From: Variovorax sp. PBS-H4
Lineage (GTDB): Bacteria; Pseudomonadota; Gammaproteobacteria; Burkholderiales; Burkholderiaceae_C
Assembly: GCF_901827205.1 (NCBI RefSeq)
Contig: NZ_LR594675.1
Span: 806,001 to 870,000, forward strand
Length of the DNA stretch: 64,000 bases
Reading direction: 5' to 3'
Part shown: positions 52,898-61,492 of the stretch, piece by piece
How positions within the stretch are numbered: position 1 is the stretch's first letter
How the letters are laid out: every line of letters starts with the position of its first letter
Made by a program: the position numbers and the translations under genes
The notes under the pieces: generated by a model
The model's input: the letters and a program-made list of their open reading frames with translations, nothing else
Told to the model about the DNA's origin: nothing
The model's database searches: none

Positions 52898-54436
52898 CTA
52901 CTTGGCGGTCGGCATCACGAACTCGGCCCCCTTCGGCGTGCTCTCCGGCCAGCGCTGCATGATCGACTTCTGGCGCGTGTAGAAGCGCACGCCTTCTTCG
53001 CCGTAGGCGTGCATGTCGCCGAACAGCGAGCGCTTCCAGCCGCCGAAGCCGTGCCAGGCCATGGGCACGGGGATCGGCACGTTGATGCCCACCATGCCCA
53101 CTTCGATGCGCCGCGAGAACTCGCGCGCCACGTTGCCGTCGCGAGTGAAGCAGGCCACGCCGTTGCCGAACTCGTGGGCGTTGACGAGCTCCACGGCCTC
53201 CTTGAGGTCGTGCACGCGCACGCAAGAGAGCACCGGGCCGAAGATCTCTTCCTTGTAGATGCGCATTTCGGGCGTGACATGGTCGAAGAGCGTGCCGCCC
53301 ATCCAGAAGCCACCGGACGTGTCGGTCCCGCTGCCTTTGCCCGCTTGCCCGCCGTCGAACTTGCGGCCGTCGAAGACCAGCTTCGCGCCTTCCTGCTCCC
53401 CCAGCGCGATGTAGCCGGTGATGCGCTCGTGCGCGGCGCGGCTGACGATCGGACCCATCTCGGCCTCGAGGTTCATGCCGTCGAGTACCTTCAAGGTCCG
53501 GGCGCGTTCGGCCAGCATCGGCACCAGCTTGTCGGCCACGTCGCCCACCAGCACGGCGACGCTGATGGCCATGCAGCGTTCGCCGGCCGAGCCGTAGCCG
53601 GCGCCGATCAGCGCGTCCACCGCCTGCTCCAGGTCGGCATCGGGCATGACCACCATGTGGTTCTTGGCGCCGCCCAGTGCCTGCACGCGCTTGCCGAGCC
53701 GCGCGCCGGTCTCGTAGATGTAGTTGGCGATCGGGGTGGAGCCGACGAAGCTCACGGCCTTGACGTCGGGGTGCTCCAGCAGCGCATCGACAGCTTCCTT
53801 GTCGCCCTGCACCACGTTGAACACGCCGTCGGGCAGGCCTGCCTCCTTCAGCAGCTCGGCAATGCGCAGCGAAGGGCTGGGATCGATCGGGCTGGGCTTG
53901 AGGATGAAGCTGTTGCCGGCTGCGATGGCAACCGGGAACATCCACATCGGCACCATCACCGGAAAGTTGAAGGGCGTGATGCCTGCCACCACGCCCAGGG
54001 GCTGACGCATCGTCCAGTTGTCGATGCCGGTGGAAACCTGGTCGGTGTAGTCGCCTTTCAGCAGCTGCGGAATGCCGCAGGCGAATTCGACGATGTCGAT
54101 CCCGCGCGCGACCTCGCCTTGCGCATCGGTGAAGACCTTGCCGTGCTCCGCGGTGATCAGGCGGGCCAGCTCGTCCCGGTTCTTGTTGAGCAGCTCCAGG
54201 AACTTGAACATCACCCGTGCGCGCCGGATCGGCGGCGTGTCGGCCCATGCCGGGAACGCCGCGCGGGCAGTGGCGACGGCTCCATCCACGTCGGCGCGCG
54301 CGGCGAGCGACACGCGGCCGGTGACGGCGCCCGTGGCGGGGTTGAAGACGTCCTGCGCGCGCTCGGAGGCGCCGCCGGCGCGCTGGCCGCCGATGAAGTG
54401 CGCGATGGGCGTGGGGGTGGAAGGCTGCTTGGTCAT
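52898..54436 (-). CDS. mmsA: Methylmalonate-semialdehyde dehydrogenase (acylating)
   Basis: 512 residues of the CoA-acylating aldehyde dehydrogenases. GVVAGITPFNFPVMVPMWMFPVAIAAGN is the MmsA-specific MWMFP segment; FVGSTPIANYIYE, LGGAKNHMVVMPDAD with the NAD-binding Asn, and AGERCMAISVAVLVG with the catalytic Cys are intact. EIFGPVLSCVRV and MHAYGEEGVRFYTRQK are conserved. It turns methylmalonate semialdehyde into propionyl-CoA (valine and inositol breakdown). AGGAGAA lies 7 bases before the ATG. The gene is divergent from a LysR regulator and stands alone, without mmsB or acyl-CoA genes nearby. Confidence 0.95.
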   Translation of the reverse strand: MTKQPSTPTPIAHFIGGQRAGGASERAQDVFNPATGAVTGRVSLAARADVDGAVATARAAFPAWADTPPIRRARVMFKFLELLNKNRDELARLITAEHGKVFTDAQGEVARGIDIVEFACGIPQLLKGDYTDQVSTGIDNWTMRQPLGVVAGITPFNFPVMVPMWMFPVAIAAGNSFILKPSPIDPSPSLRIAELLKEAGLPDGVFNVVQGDKEAVDALLEHPDVKAVSFVGSTPIANYIYETGARLGKRVQALGGAKNHMVVMPDADLEQAVDALIGAGYGSAGERCMAISVAVLVGDVADKLVPMLAERARTLKVLDGMNLEAEMGPIVSRAAHERITGYIALGEQEGAKLVFDGRKFDGGQAGKGSGTDTSGGFWMGGTLFDHVTPEMRIYKEEIFGPVLSCVRVHDLKEAVELVNAHEFGNGVACFTRDGNVAREFSRRIEVGMVGINVPIPVPMAWHGFGGWKRSLFGDMHAYGEEGVRFYTRQKSIMQRWPESTPKGAEFVMPTAK

Positions 54437-54526
54437 GGCGGTTCTCCTGCGGTTGCTTCCGAGTCCTGGAAGTCTGCCGAGTCTAGGAAGCACGACGCAT
54501 CCTGCCTAGGCGACAGCACTGAATTG

Positions 54527-54548
54527 ATTGTTCGCACGGGTGAACAAT
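54527..54548. promoter_or_regulatory. Candidate LysR operator between mmsA and the LysR gene
   Basis: ATTGTTC and GAACAAT are perfect 7-base inverted arms with an 8-base spacer, AT-rich at the ends, as for LysR-type T-N11-A boxes. It ends 6 bases before the ATG of the LysR gene and 91 bases upstream of mmsA, so it may serve autorepression and mmsA control. Confidence 0.6.
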
Positions 54549-54554
54549 AGAGGC

Positions 54555-55493
54555 ATGAATGACAAAAATATAGAACTGCTCTGGACCCATCTCCATTGGC
54601 TGACCGTGCTGGAGCAGCAGGGCAGCTTCACGGCTGCCGCGGCCCGCCTTGGCGTGAGCAAGGCGGCGATGAGCCAGCGCATCGCCGAGCTGGAGCGCGC
54701 CGCCGGCGTGCCCTTGGTGCGCCGCACAACCCGCAGCGTGCGCCTCACCGACGCCGGCCAGCGGCTGGTGGACGACACGCGCGCGCCCTTCGAGCAGATC
54801 GCCCATAGCTTTGCCGGCGTGCGCGACCTGGCGGGCGTGCCCCGCGGCCTCTTGCGGGTCACCGCTCCGGTGGCGTTCGCGCGCCAGCAACTGGTGCCGC
54901 GGGTGGCTGATTTCCTGCGTGCCAACCCCGAGGTGCGGCTGGCGCTGGACCTGTCGGACCGGCTCAGCGCGCTGGCGGTCGAAGGATTCGACCTCGCGAT
55001 CCGGCATGCGGCTTCGGTGCCGGATACGCACGTCTGCTGGCGGCTGTGCGCCACGCGCTCGGTGCTGGTCGCGAGCCGGGCCTACCTGCGCCGCCGCCCT
55101 GCGCCGCAGACGCCACAGGAACTGTCGAAGCACGACTGCCTGCATTACCCGCGCGCGCAGGACCAGCCGGCGTGGACGCTGGAGTCGTCGAACGGGCGGC
55201 GCTCGGTCGAACGCGTCACGATTCCGGTCGCCGGGCCCTTTGCTGCCAACAACAGCGAGGCCCTGCGCGATGCGGCGCTGGCCGGCCTGGGCATCGCGCT
55301 GGTTCCGGACTTCAGCGCCCAGGCCGCGCTGCAGGCCGGCAAGCTGGTGCAGGTGCTGCCGCAGTGGACGCCGGTCGGCGCCTTTGCGGAGCAGCTCTTT
55401 GCCGTGCGCCCCTACGCCAGCCATGTGCCGCGCGCCGTGACGGTGTTCGTGGCATGGCTGAGGGACTCGTTGAAGGATGGGTTTGCGGCCTGA
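54555..55493 (+). CDS. LysR-family transcriptional regulator
   Basis: 312 residues from ATG 54555. The N-terminal winged helix is HWLTVLEQQGSFTAAAARLGVSKAAMSQRIAELERAAGVPLVRRTTRSVRLTDAGQRL. The effector domain follows (LLRVTAPVAFARQQLVPRVADFLRANPEVRLAL; FDLAIRHAASVPDTHVCWRL). This group often controls adjacent catabolic genes. A TTG 9 codons upstream would place the operator inside the coding region, so it is rejected. It is divergent from mmsA, its likely target. Confidence 0.92.
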   Translation: MNDKNIELLWTHLHWLTVLEQQGSFTAAAARLGVSKAAMSQRIAELERAAGVPLVRRTTRSVRLTDAGQRLVDDTRAPFEQIAHSFAGVRDLAGVPRGLLRVTAPVAFARQQLVPRVADFLRANPEVRLALDLSDRLSALAVEGFDLAIRHAASVPDTHVCWRLCATRSVLVASRAYLRRRPAPQTPQELSKHDCLHYPRAQDQPAWTLESSNGRRSVERVTIPVAGPFAANNSEALRDAALAGLGIALVPDFSAQAALQAGKLVQVLPQWTPVGAFAEQLFAVRPYASHVPRAVTVFVAWLRDSLKDGFAA

Positions 55494-55606
55494 GCCGCTC
55501 GACGCGCCTGAAACTTCGCAACCCAAGCGTCCGGGATTTCTTGCCGGCCAGGCCAGCGGCATCGATGCATCAACGGCGTGCCGGAGGTGCGGCCTCAAAT
55601 GTCCCA

Positions 55607-55635
55607 TTGACAGCACATTCGAAGTGGTCAACGAT
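55607..55635 (+). promoter_or_regulatory. Candidate promoter before the GntR/HutC regulator
   Basis: TTGACA at 55607-55612 is a perfect -35 hexamer; AACGAT at 55630-55635, 17 bases later, matches four of six -10 positions. The predicted start would fall at the ATG of 55643, so the mRNA would be leaderless or translation would begin at the ATG at 55652. Confidence 0.3.
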
Positions 55636-55642
55636 CCCGCCC

Positions 55643-56434
55643 ATGTCGCTGATGCCCTTGCCCAAGTACCACCAGATCTACCTGGTGCTGCGCGAGCAGC
55701 TGGGAGAAGGGCGCTTCGCCGATGGGGTGCCCGGCGAGCTGGCGTTGATGGCGCAGTTCGGCGTGGCCCGCGTGACGGTGCGGCGTGCGCTGGAGCGGCT
55801 GTCGTCCGAAGGCCTGATTTCGCGCAACCCGGGGCGCCGCACCCGCCCGGTGCAGCCGCCGGCAACGGCCGAGCCGCGCGAGGGTGAAAGCCAGACCCGT
55901 GCCAACCTGCACGGACTGCTCGAGAACCTGGTCACCATGGGCCTGCGCACCTCGGTCAAGGTGATCGACGTGGCGACCGTGTCGGCATCCAGCCAGGTGG
56001 CCGAGGCCCTCCAGATCCAACTGGGCGATGCGGTGCAGAAGGCGGTGCGCGTGCGCTCGACGCGCGAGGGACCGCTGTCTCACATCACCACCTACGTGCC
56101 GGGCGATGTGGGGCGGCGCTTCGGCCGCCGCGAGCTTTCCAAGAAGCCGATCCTGGTGCTCCTGGAGGAGGCCGGCGTCAAGGTCGGGCGCGCGCATCAG
56201 ACCATTTCCGCCCGCCTGGCGGACAACGTGCTGGCCGAGCACCTCGAGATCTCGGTCGGCTCCGCCCTGCTCGCGGTGCGTCGCCTGGTCTACGACCAGG
56301 ACGAGAAGCCGGTGCAGTGGCTGCACGGTTTCTACCGGCCTGACCGCTATGCCTACGAGATGCAGCTGTCCCGCGTGGGCAGCATCGATGCCAAGGTCTG
56401 GGTCAGCAAGGACGTCTCCGCTCCATTCAATTAA
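55643..56434 (+). CDS. GntR-family regulator, HutC/UTRA subgroup
   Basis: 263 residues. Winged helix: KYHQIYLVLREQLGEGRFADGVPGELALMAQFGVARVTVRRALERLSSEGLISRNPGRRTRPV. UTRA ligand domain: VAEALQIQLGDAVQKAVRVRSTREGPLSHITTYVPGDVGRRF and SALLAVRRLVYDQDEKPVQWLHGFYRPDRYAYEMQL. It heads the ABC-importer operon with the binding protein starting 18 bases after its stop, so it probably represses its own operon until the imported compound is present. An internal ATG three codons in is an alternative start. Confidence 0.93.
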   Translation: MSLMPLPKYHQIYLVLREQLGEGRFADGVPGELALMAQFGVARVTVRRALERLSSEGLISRNPGRRTRPVQPPATAEPREGESQTRANLHGLLENLVTMGLRTSVKVIDVATVSASSQVAEALQIQLGDAVQKAVRVRSTREGPLSHITTYVPGDVGRRFGRRELSKKPILVLLEEAGVKVGRAHQTISARLADNVLAEHLEISVGSALLAVRRLVYDQDEKPVQWLHGFYRPDRYAYEMQLSRVGSIDAKVWVSKDVSAPFN

Positions 56435-56452
56435 CCCGTGAAGGAAAGCCCC

Positions 56453-57655
56453 ATGAGCACTCGCCGCCGCTTCATCTCGCAGTCCGCCGCGATGGCTTCC
56501 GCCGTCGCTCTCCCGCTGGTGGCCGGGGCGCAGCCGAAGACCGTCAAGGTCGGCGTGCTGCACCCGGTGACCGGTGCGCTCGCCTATTCGGGGCAGCAGT
56601 GCCGGCTGGGTGCGCAGATGGCCATCGAGGACATCAACAAGGCGGGCGGCATCAAGTCGCTGGGCGGCGCGCAGATCGAGGCCTTGCTGGGCGATGCGCA
56701 GTCGCAGCCGCAGGCCGGCACGGCCGAGGTCGAGAAGATGAACGAGGCCGGCGTTGCTGCGATCGTCGGCGCCTACGCTTCGGCGATCTGCCTGGCGACC
56801 ACGCAGGCGGCGGCCAAGTACAACCTGCCGCACGTGGTGGACGTGGGCGTGGCCGACCAGATCGTCGAGCGCGGGCTGAAGAACACGTTCCGCTTCGGCC
56901 CCGGCTACAAGAAGTCGACCGAGCTGTCGATGGCGAACCTGCTGGTGCTCAACAAGGCCGCGGGCAGCCCGGCCAAGACGGTGATGATCATCCACGAGGA
57001 GTCGCTGTTCGGCGCGGGCACGGCGCAGTTGCTGTCGCGCGAGCTGCCCGGCTATGGCTTCGACGTGAAGGAAGTGGTGAAGCACGCCAACCCGACGCGC
57101 GACTTCAACAACATCGTGTTGCGGATGAAGGCGGTCAACCCCGACATCGTGATTCCGGCCAACTACTACAACGAGTACGCGCTGCTGGTGCGCACCATGC
57201 AGCAGCAGAAGGTGGCGCCGAAGGCGATCTTCTCGGTGCTGGGCGGCGCGGCCTCGAGCTACAAGTTCGTGAAGGAGTTCCCGGATGCGGCCAACGGCAT
57301 CATCGACTGCAATCACTGGTTCAACCCCAAGGACAAGCGCTCGCACGAGCTGAAGAAGCGGGTGGAGGCCAAGGGGCAGTTCTTCAGCTACGAGGTGTTC
57401 ATGACCTACACCGCGATGTGGCTGTTGGCCGATGCGCTGGAGCGCGCGAAGTCCACGGAGCGCGCGGCGATCATCGATGCGCTGGAGAAGAGCACCTTCT
57501 CGAATCACATCATGCCGTACGGGCCCACGCGATTCGTCAACGGGCAGAACGAAGGGGCGCAGCCGCTGATGACACAGGTGGTGAAGAACGACATCAAGGT
57601 GATCATTCCGCGGGACTACCGGGAGGTGGAGCCGGTGTTTCCCTTGAAGGCCTGA
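56453..57655 (+). CDS. Branched-chain amino acid-type ABC transporter substrate-binding protein
   Basis: 400 residues. The N-terminus MSTRRRFISQSAAMASAVALPLVAGAQ looks like a twin-arginine or Sec signal (RRRFIS motif). The mature protein begins KTVKVGVLHPVTGALAYSGQQCRLGAQMAIEDIN, and GVAAIVGAYASAICLATTQAAAKYNLPHVVDV carries the ligand-binding Ser/Thr region of LivK-like type-I fold proteins. The ligand may be an aromatic or aliphatic acid. AAGGAAAG lies 5 bases before the ATG 56453; a GTG five codons upstream is rejected. It is the first transporter gene after the regulator. Confidence 0.93.
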   Translation: MSTRRRFISQSAAMASAVALPLVAGAQPKTVKVGVLHPVTGALAYSGQQCRLGAQMAIEDINKAGGIKSLGGAQIEALLGDAQSQPQAGTAEVEKMNEAGVAAIVGAYASAICLATTQAAAKYNLPHVVDVGVADQIVERGLKNTFRFGPGYKKSTELSMANLLVLNKAAGSPAKTVMIIHEESLFGAGTAQLLSRELPGYGFDVKEVVKHANPTRDFNNIVLRMKAVNPDIVIPANYYNEYALLVRTMQQQKVAPKAIFSVLGGAASSYKFVKEFPDAANGIIDCNHWFNPKDKRSHELKKRVEAKGQFFSYEVFMTYTAMWLLADALERAKSTERAAIIDALEKSTFSNHIMPYGPTRFVNGQNEGAQPLMTQVVKNDIKVIIPRDYREVEPVFPLKA

Positions 57656-57696
57656 GATGCGGTTGTCGAGTTCATGCGTGCGATGTCTCGCGGGCG

Positions 57697-57881
57697 CGTC
57701 GGCGGGCGGTATGCGCCTGGCCGGCCGACGTCACTGGCCCTTCGGGCTTCCCTGCGCTGCTCGCGGCAGGCGGGGTCCGCGCAAACTCGCTTCGCTCAAA
57801 CACGCGCGGCCCTTATCCGCCTGCCGCTGCGCTGCTCGGCAGTGCCTCAACGGCCGGCCAGACGCATACCGCCCACCGACG
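57697..57881. repeat. Large palindromic element A in the binding protein-livH gap
   Basis: A 31-base left arm (57697-57727) and right arm (57851-57881) are inverted with 29 of 31 matches; both mismatches allow G-U pairing. The arms share the core GGCGGTATGCG and CTGGCCGGCCG. The 123-base loop contains further GC-rich palindromes and CTCGCTTCGCTC, which is also found, inverted, in element B. The whole 485-base gap (57656-58140) holds no credible gene. The elements can fold into very stable hairpins and probably reduce transcription between the binding protein and the permeases. Confidence 0.8.
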
Positions 57882-57928
57882 TGGACAAGCGGGTGGTGCA
57901 TCCCCGGCGGCGGTCGATCAACGGCTGA

Positions 57929-58117
57929 GCCCGGTATGCGGTGCGGGTCGGGCGATCCCCTCTGCGCCGCCGAGGAGCGCAGCCTTTCGCGGATCAGGGC
58001 TCGCGATTGTCTGAGCGAAGCGAGTTTGAGCGAGACCCCGCGAAAGGCGAGCACCGCAGGGCAGCCGCGAAGCGGCCGGCGCAGTGGGGTCGACTGGCCC
58101 GCACCGCATGCCGGGCG
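57929..58117. repeat. Large palindromic element B in the binding protein-livH gap
   Basis: The left arm begins GCCCGGTATGCGGTGCGGG (57929 on) and the right arm ends CCCGCACCGCATGCCGGGC (58099-58117), pairing at all but one of 19 positions; weaker pairing continues inward to CTGCGCCG/CGGCGCAG. A nested pair CCTTTCGCGG/CCGCGAAAGG encloses GAGCGAAGCGAG, which matches the loop of element A in reverse. The two elements look like members of one dispersed family. Element B ends 23 bases before the livH start. Confidence 0.8.
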
Positions 58118-58140
58118 GACCCCAACCTGACGCGCAACAC

Positions 58141-59013
58141 ATGCTAGACCTCGGCATCCTTTTCCCCTCAGTCCTCAACGGCCTGACAACGGGCGCCGTC
58201 TACGCGTTGATCGCCCTGGGCCTCACGTTGATCTACGGCGTCCTCCACATCATCAATTTCGCGCACGGCGCCTGCCTGATGCTCGCGCTGTACGCGGTCT
58301 ACTTCCTGAAAGAGCGGCTCGGCATCGACCCCTACCTGGCGCTGCCGGTCGTGGTGCCCGGCATGTTCGTGCTGGGCTACGCACTGCAGCGCATCGTGAT
58401 CAACCGCGCCGGCCACGGCAAGGACGAGAACATCCTCCTGGCCACCCTGGGCATCGCGATCGTGATGGAGAACCTCGCGCTGATCTTCTTCAAGTCCGAC
58501 ACCCGCAATATCGACACCGCCTATTCGCTCGCCACCGTCGCCATCGGCCCCGCGATGATCGCCGTGCCCAAGCTGGTGGCCTTTGCGGGGGCGCTGGTGG
58601 TGTCCGCGCTGCTGTTCTGGATCATGGGCCGCACCGACCTCGGCCGCGCCATCCGCGCCGTCGCCAAGGAGAAGGAAGGCGCCAAGCTGATGGGCATCGA
58701 CGTGGACCACGTCTATGCGATGAGCTTCGGCATCGGCCTGGCCTGCCTGGGCGCGGCGGCCTGCTTCCTGCTGCCGGCGTACTACGTCAATCCGCAGGTG
58801 GGCGGCGGCTTCGTCCTCGTGGCCTTCACCATCGTGGTGCTGGGCGGCATGGGGAGCTTCGTCGGTGCGCTGGTGGGCGGCTTCCTGGTCGGCGTGGTGG
58901 AGTCGCTGGGCGGGCTCTATCTCGGCGAGTCGCTGGGGCAACTCGGCATCTTCGCGATCTTCATCGGCGTGGTGCTGTTCCGGCCGCAGGGCCTGTTCGG
59001 AGCACGCGCATGA
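58141..59013 (+). CDS. livH: Branched-chain amino acid-type ABC permease (LivH)
   Basis: 290 residues with eight helices. NGLTTGAVYALIALGLTLIYGVLHIINFAHG is the LivH signature, RTDLGRAIRAVAKEKEGAKLMGID is the cytoplasmic EAA-like loop that contacts the ATPase, and VAFTIVVLGGMGSFVGALVGGFLVGVVESL follows. The start ATG at 58141 has no good Shine-Dalgarno: its upstream DNA is element B, unlike the other genes of the operon. Confidence 0.93.
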   Translation: MLDLGILFPSVLNGLTTGAVYALIALGLTLIYGVLHIINFAHGACLMLALYAVYFLKERLGIDPYLALPVVVPGMFVLGYALQRIVINRAGHGKDENILLATLGIAIVMENLALIFFKSDTRNIDTAYSLATVAIGPAMIAVPKLVAFAGALVVSALLFWIMGRTDLGRAIRAVAKEKEGAKLMGIDVDHVYAMSFGIGLACLGAAACFLLPAYYVNPQVGGGFVLVAFTIVVLGGMGSFVGALVGGFLVGVVESLGGLYLGESLGQLGIFAIFIGVVLFRPQGLFGARA

Positions 59014-59981
59014 ACGGCGGTCGCCAGCTCGCGCTCATTGCGCTGTTCGCGGTCGCGGTGGCCTGCGTGCCGCTGGTCACCCGATCCGGCAGCGCACTCA
59101 ACTTCGTGATGATGGCGCTCTACGCCACGCTCATCGCCCAGGCCTGGAACATCCTCGGCGGCTTCGGCGGACAGTTCTCCTTCGGGCATGCGCTGTTTTT
59201 CGGCACCGGGGCCTACGTGCAGGCCATCGCCCAGCTGCAAGGCGGAATCAATGCCTGGGCGGCGTTGCCGCTGGCGATTGCGGGTGCAGCACTCGTCGGC
59301 CTGTTCGTCGGCGCGCTGAGCTTCCGCTACGGGCTCAAGGGCTCGTACTTCGCACTCGTGACGCTCGCCTTTGCCGAGGTGTTTCGCATCGTCGCGCTGT
59401 CGGTGCCCTTCACCGGTGGTGGCGTCGGGCTGATGGTGCCGCTGCGCGAGGCGGCCTCCAACTTCCAGTTCGGCTCGCGTGCCGGCTACCTGTGGGTGAT
59501 GCTCGGCTTCGTGCTGGCCGCGCTCCTGGTGACATGGTGGCTGCGGCACAGCCGCTTCGGCGCCTACTTGCAGGCGGTGCGCGACGACGAGGACGCTGCG
59601 CGCGCCGTGGGCGTGAACCCCTTTCGCATCAAGCTCGCCGCCATCGGCGTCTCCGGTGCCTTCATGGGCGCGGCCGGCGCGTTCTACGTGCAGGTGTTCC
59701 AGTACATCGACCCGGGCATCGCCTATGGCGCTTCCACTTCGGTCGAGGCGCTGGTGGCGGCCATCGTCGGCGGCATGGGCACGGTGTGGGGCCCGGTGCT
59801 TGGCGCCGTGGTGCTGCACGTGCTGGCCGATCTCACGCGCAACCTGTTCGGCGAGCTGCCGGGCATCAACATGGTGATCTACGGCGTGGTGCTGGTGCTG
59901 ATCGTGATCTTCGTGCCGCGTGGCATCGCAGGCCTCGGAGGGTCGGCACGGCAGCTGTGGAACGGAGGGCGCCGTGGCTGA
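59010..59981 (+). CDS. livM: Branched-chain amino acid-type ABC permease (LivM)
   Basis: 323 residues. LNFVMMALYATLIAQAWNILGGFGGQFSFGHALFFGTGAY is the LivM signature; GSYFALVTLAFAEVFRIVAL, RHSRFGAYLQAVRDDEDAARAVGVN (ATPase-contact loop) and VEALVAAIVGGMGTVWGPVLGAVVLHVL follow. ATG overlaps the livH stop (ATGA), implying coupled translation of the permease pair. Confidence 0.94.
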   Translation: MNGGRQLALIALFAVAVACVPLVTRSGSALNFVMMALYATLIAQAWNILGGFGGQFSFGHALFFGTGAYVQAIAQLQGGINAWAALPLAIAGAALVGLFVGALSFRYGLKGSYFALVTLAFAEVFRIVALSVPFTGGGVGLMVPLREAASNFQFGSRAGYLWVMLGFVLAALLVTWWLRHSRFGAYLQAVRDDEDAARAVGVNPFRIKLAAIGVSGAFMGAAGAFYVQVFQYIDPGIAYGASTSVEALVAAIVGGMGTVWGPVLGAVVLHVLADLTRNLFGELPGINMVIYGVVLVLIVIFVPRGIAGLGGSARQLWNGGRRG

Positions 59982-60750
59982 GCCGCTGCTGCAGCTGCAA
60001 GGCATCTCCCGTTCCTTCGGCGGGCTGAAGGCAGTGCAGGACGTGAGCCTCGCGCTGCCCGAGGGACGCCTGGGCGCACTGATCGGGCCCAACGGCGCAG
60101 GCAAGACCACGCTCTTCGCGCTGATGTCCGGTTTCCTGAAGCCTGACACCGGCACCGTGCGCTTCGCGGGCGAGGACATCACCGGCCGCGAGCCGCATCG
60201 CAACGCGCGTGCCGGCATGACGCGCACCTTCCAGATCGTGAAGCCTTTCGCGGCCCAGACCGTGCGCGAGAACATCGCGGTCGGCGCGCACCTGCACATG
60301 CGCGGCCGCGCGCAGGCGCTGGCACAGGCGGAGCAGGTGGCGCAGTGGGTGGGCCTGGCGCCGCAGTTGGACAAGCCCGCCTCCGACCTCACCGTGGCGG
60401 GGCGCAAGCGGCTGGAGCTGGCGCGTGCGCTGGCCACCCGGCCGCGGCTGCTGCTGCTCGACGAGGTGCTGGCCGGCCTGAACCCGCAGGAGATCGCCGA
60501 AGTGATGCCGGTGGTGCGCAGCATCTGCGACAGCGGAGTGACGGTGCTGATGATCGAGCACGTGATGCAGGCCGTGATGCACCTGGCGGAGCATGTGTGG
60601 GTGCTGGCACAGGGCCGGCTGATCGCCGAGGGCAGCCCGCAGCAGGTCACCTCGAACGAGCAGGTGGTCGAGGCCTACCTCGGCCACGGGACGGCCGCGC
60701 GCCTGCGCAAGGCGGGCGCCGCGCCGGACGTCGCGGAGGTCGCCGGATGA
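59974..60750 (+). CDS. livG: Branched-chain amino acid-type ABC ATP-binding protein (LivG)
   Basis: 258 residues, GTG start at 59974 inside livM with GGAGG upstream. Walker A is GPNGAGKTT, the LivG-specific FQIVKPFAAQTVRENI follows, Walker B is LLLLDEVLAGLNPQE, and MIEHVMQAVMHLAEHVWVL contains the switch His. The ABC signature reads LTVAGRKRLELARAL, lacking the usual LSxGQ glycine pattern; this form is common in the LivG group. Confidence 0.94.
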   Translation: MAEPLLQLQGISRSFGGLKAVQDVSLALPEGRLGALIGPNGAGKTTLFALMSGFLKPDTGTVRFAGEDITGREPHRNARAGMTRTFQIVKPFAAQTVRENIAVGAHLHMRGRAQALAQAEQVAQWVGLAPQLDKPASDLTVAGRKRLELARALATRPRLLLLDEVLAGLNPQEIAEVMPVVRSICDSGVTVLMIEHVMQAVMHLAEHVWVLAQGRLIAEGSPQQVTSNEQVVEAYLGHGTAARLRKAGAAPDVAEVAG

Positions 60751-61457
60751 CCGTGCTGCTCGACATCAAGGACCTGCGCGGCGGCTACGGCCGCACCGAG
60801 GTGCTGCGCGGCGTCGACCTGCAGGTGCGTGCCGGCGAGATGGTCGCGCTGCTGGGCAGCAACGGCGCGGGCAAGTCGACGCTCAACAGGATGGTCTGCG
60901 GACTGTGCCCGGCCTGGTCGGGCACGGTGAACTTCGACGGACGGGACCTGAGCGGCGCCCACTACCGCGAGGTGGTGAAGGCCGGCCTGATCCAGGTGCC
61001 CGAGGGCCGCAAGGTCTTCCCCAACCTGAGCGTGCTGGAGAACCTGGAGCTCGGCTCCTTCACCCGCGCGCGCGAGCGCCGGGCCCTCAACCTGGAGCGC
61101 GTGTTCGCGATCTTCCCGCGCCTCAGGGAACGCCGCGCCCAGCATGCGGGGACGATGAGCGGCGGCGAGCAGCAGATGCTCGCGATCGGCCGCGGCCTGA
61201 TGGCCGAGCCGATGCTGCTGATCCTGGACGAGCCGTCGCTCGGCCTGTCGCCGCTGCTGGTGGAAGAGATGTTCTCCCTGATCCGCCAGCTGCGCGAGGA
61301 CGGACTCGCGGTGCTGCTGGTCGAGCAGAACGTGGGGCAGTCGCTGGAGATCGCCGACCGCGCCTACGTGCTGGAGAACGGCAGCGTGCGCTTCTCCGGC
61401 GAGCCGCAGGCGCTGCTGGCGAGCGACGAGCTGCGGCGCGCATACCTCGGGCTTTGA
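60747..61457 (+). CDS. livF: Branched-chain amino acid-type ABC ATP-binding protein (LivF)
   Basis: 236 residues. Walker A is GSNGAGKST, followed by the LivF-type VPEGRKVFPNLSVLENLELG, signature TMSGGEQQMLAIGRGL, Walker B LLILDEPSLGLSP and LLVEQNVGQSLEIADRAYVLENG. ATG overlaps the livG stop (ATGA). With LivG it forms the ATPase pair of the importer. Confidence 0.95.
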   Translation: MTVLLDIKDLRGGYGRTEVLRGVDLQVRAGEMVALLGSNGAGKSTLNRMVCGLCPAWSGTVNFDGRDLSGAHYREVVKAGLIQVPEGRKVFPNLSVLENLELGSFTRARERRALNLERVFAIFPRLRERRAQHAGTMSGGEQQMLAIGRGLMAEPMLLILDEPSLGLSPLLVEEMFSLIRQLREDGLAVLLVEQNVGQSLEIADRAYVLENGSVRFSGEPQALLASDELRRAYLGL

Positions 61458-61492
61458 GCCCGGCCACCTACAACCTTGCAAGAGACGAAAGC

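Noticed and set aside
57656..58140. Overlapping open frames in the binding protein-livH gap
   Set aside because: They are produced by the palindromic elements; translations are arginine/alanine-rich and mirror each other across the inverted arms.
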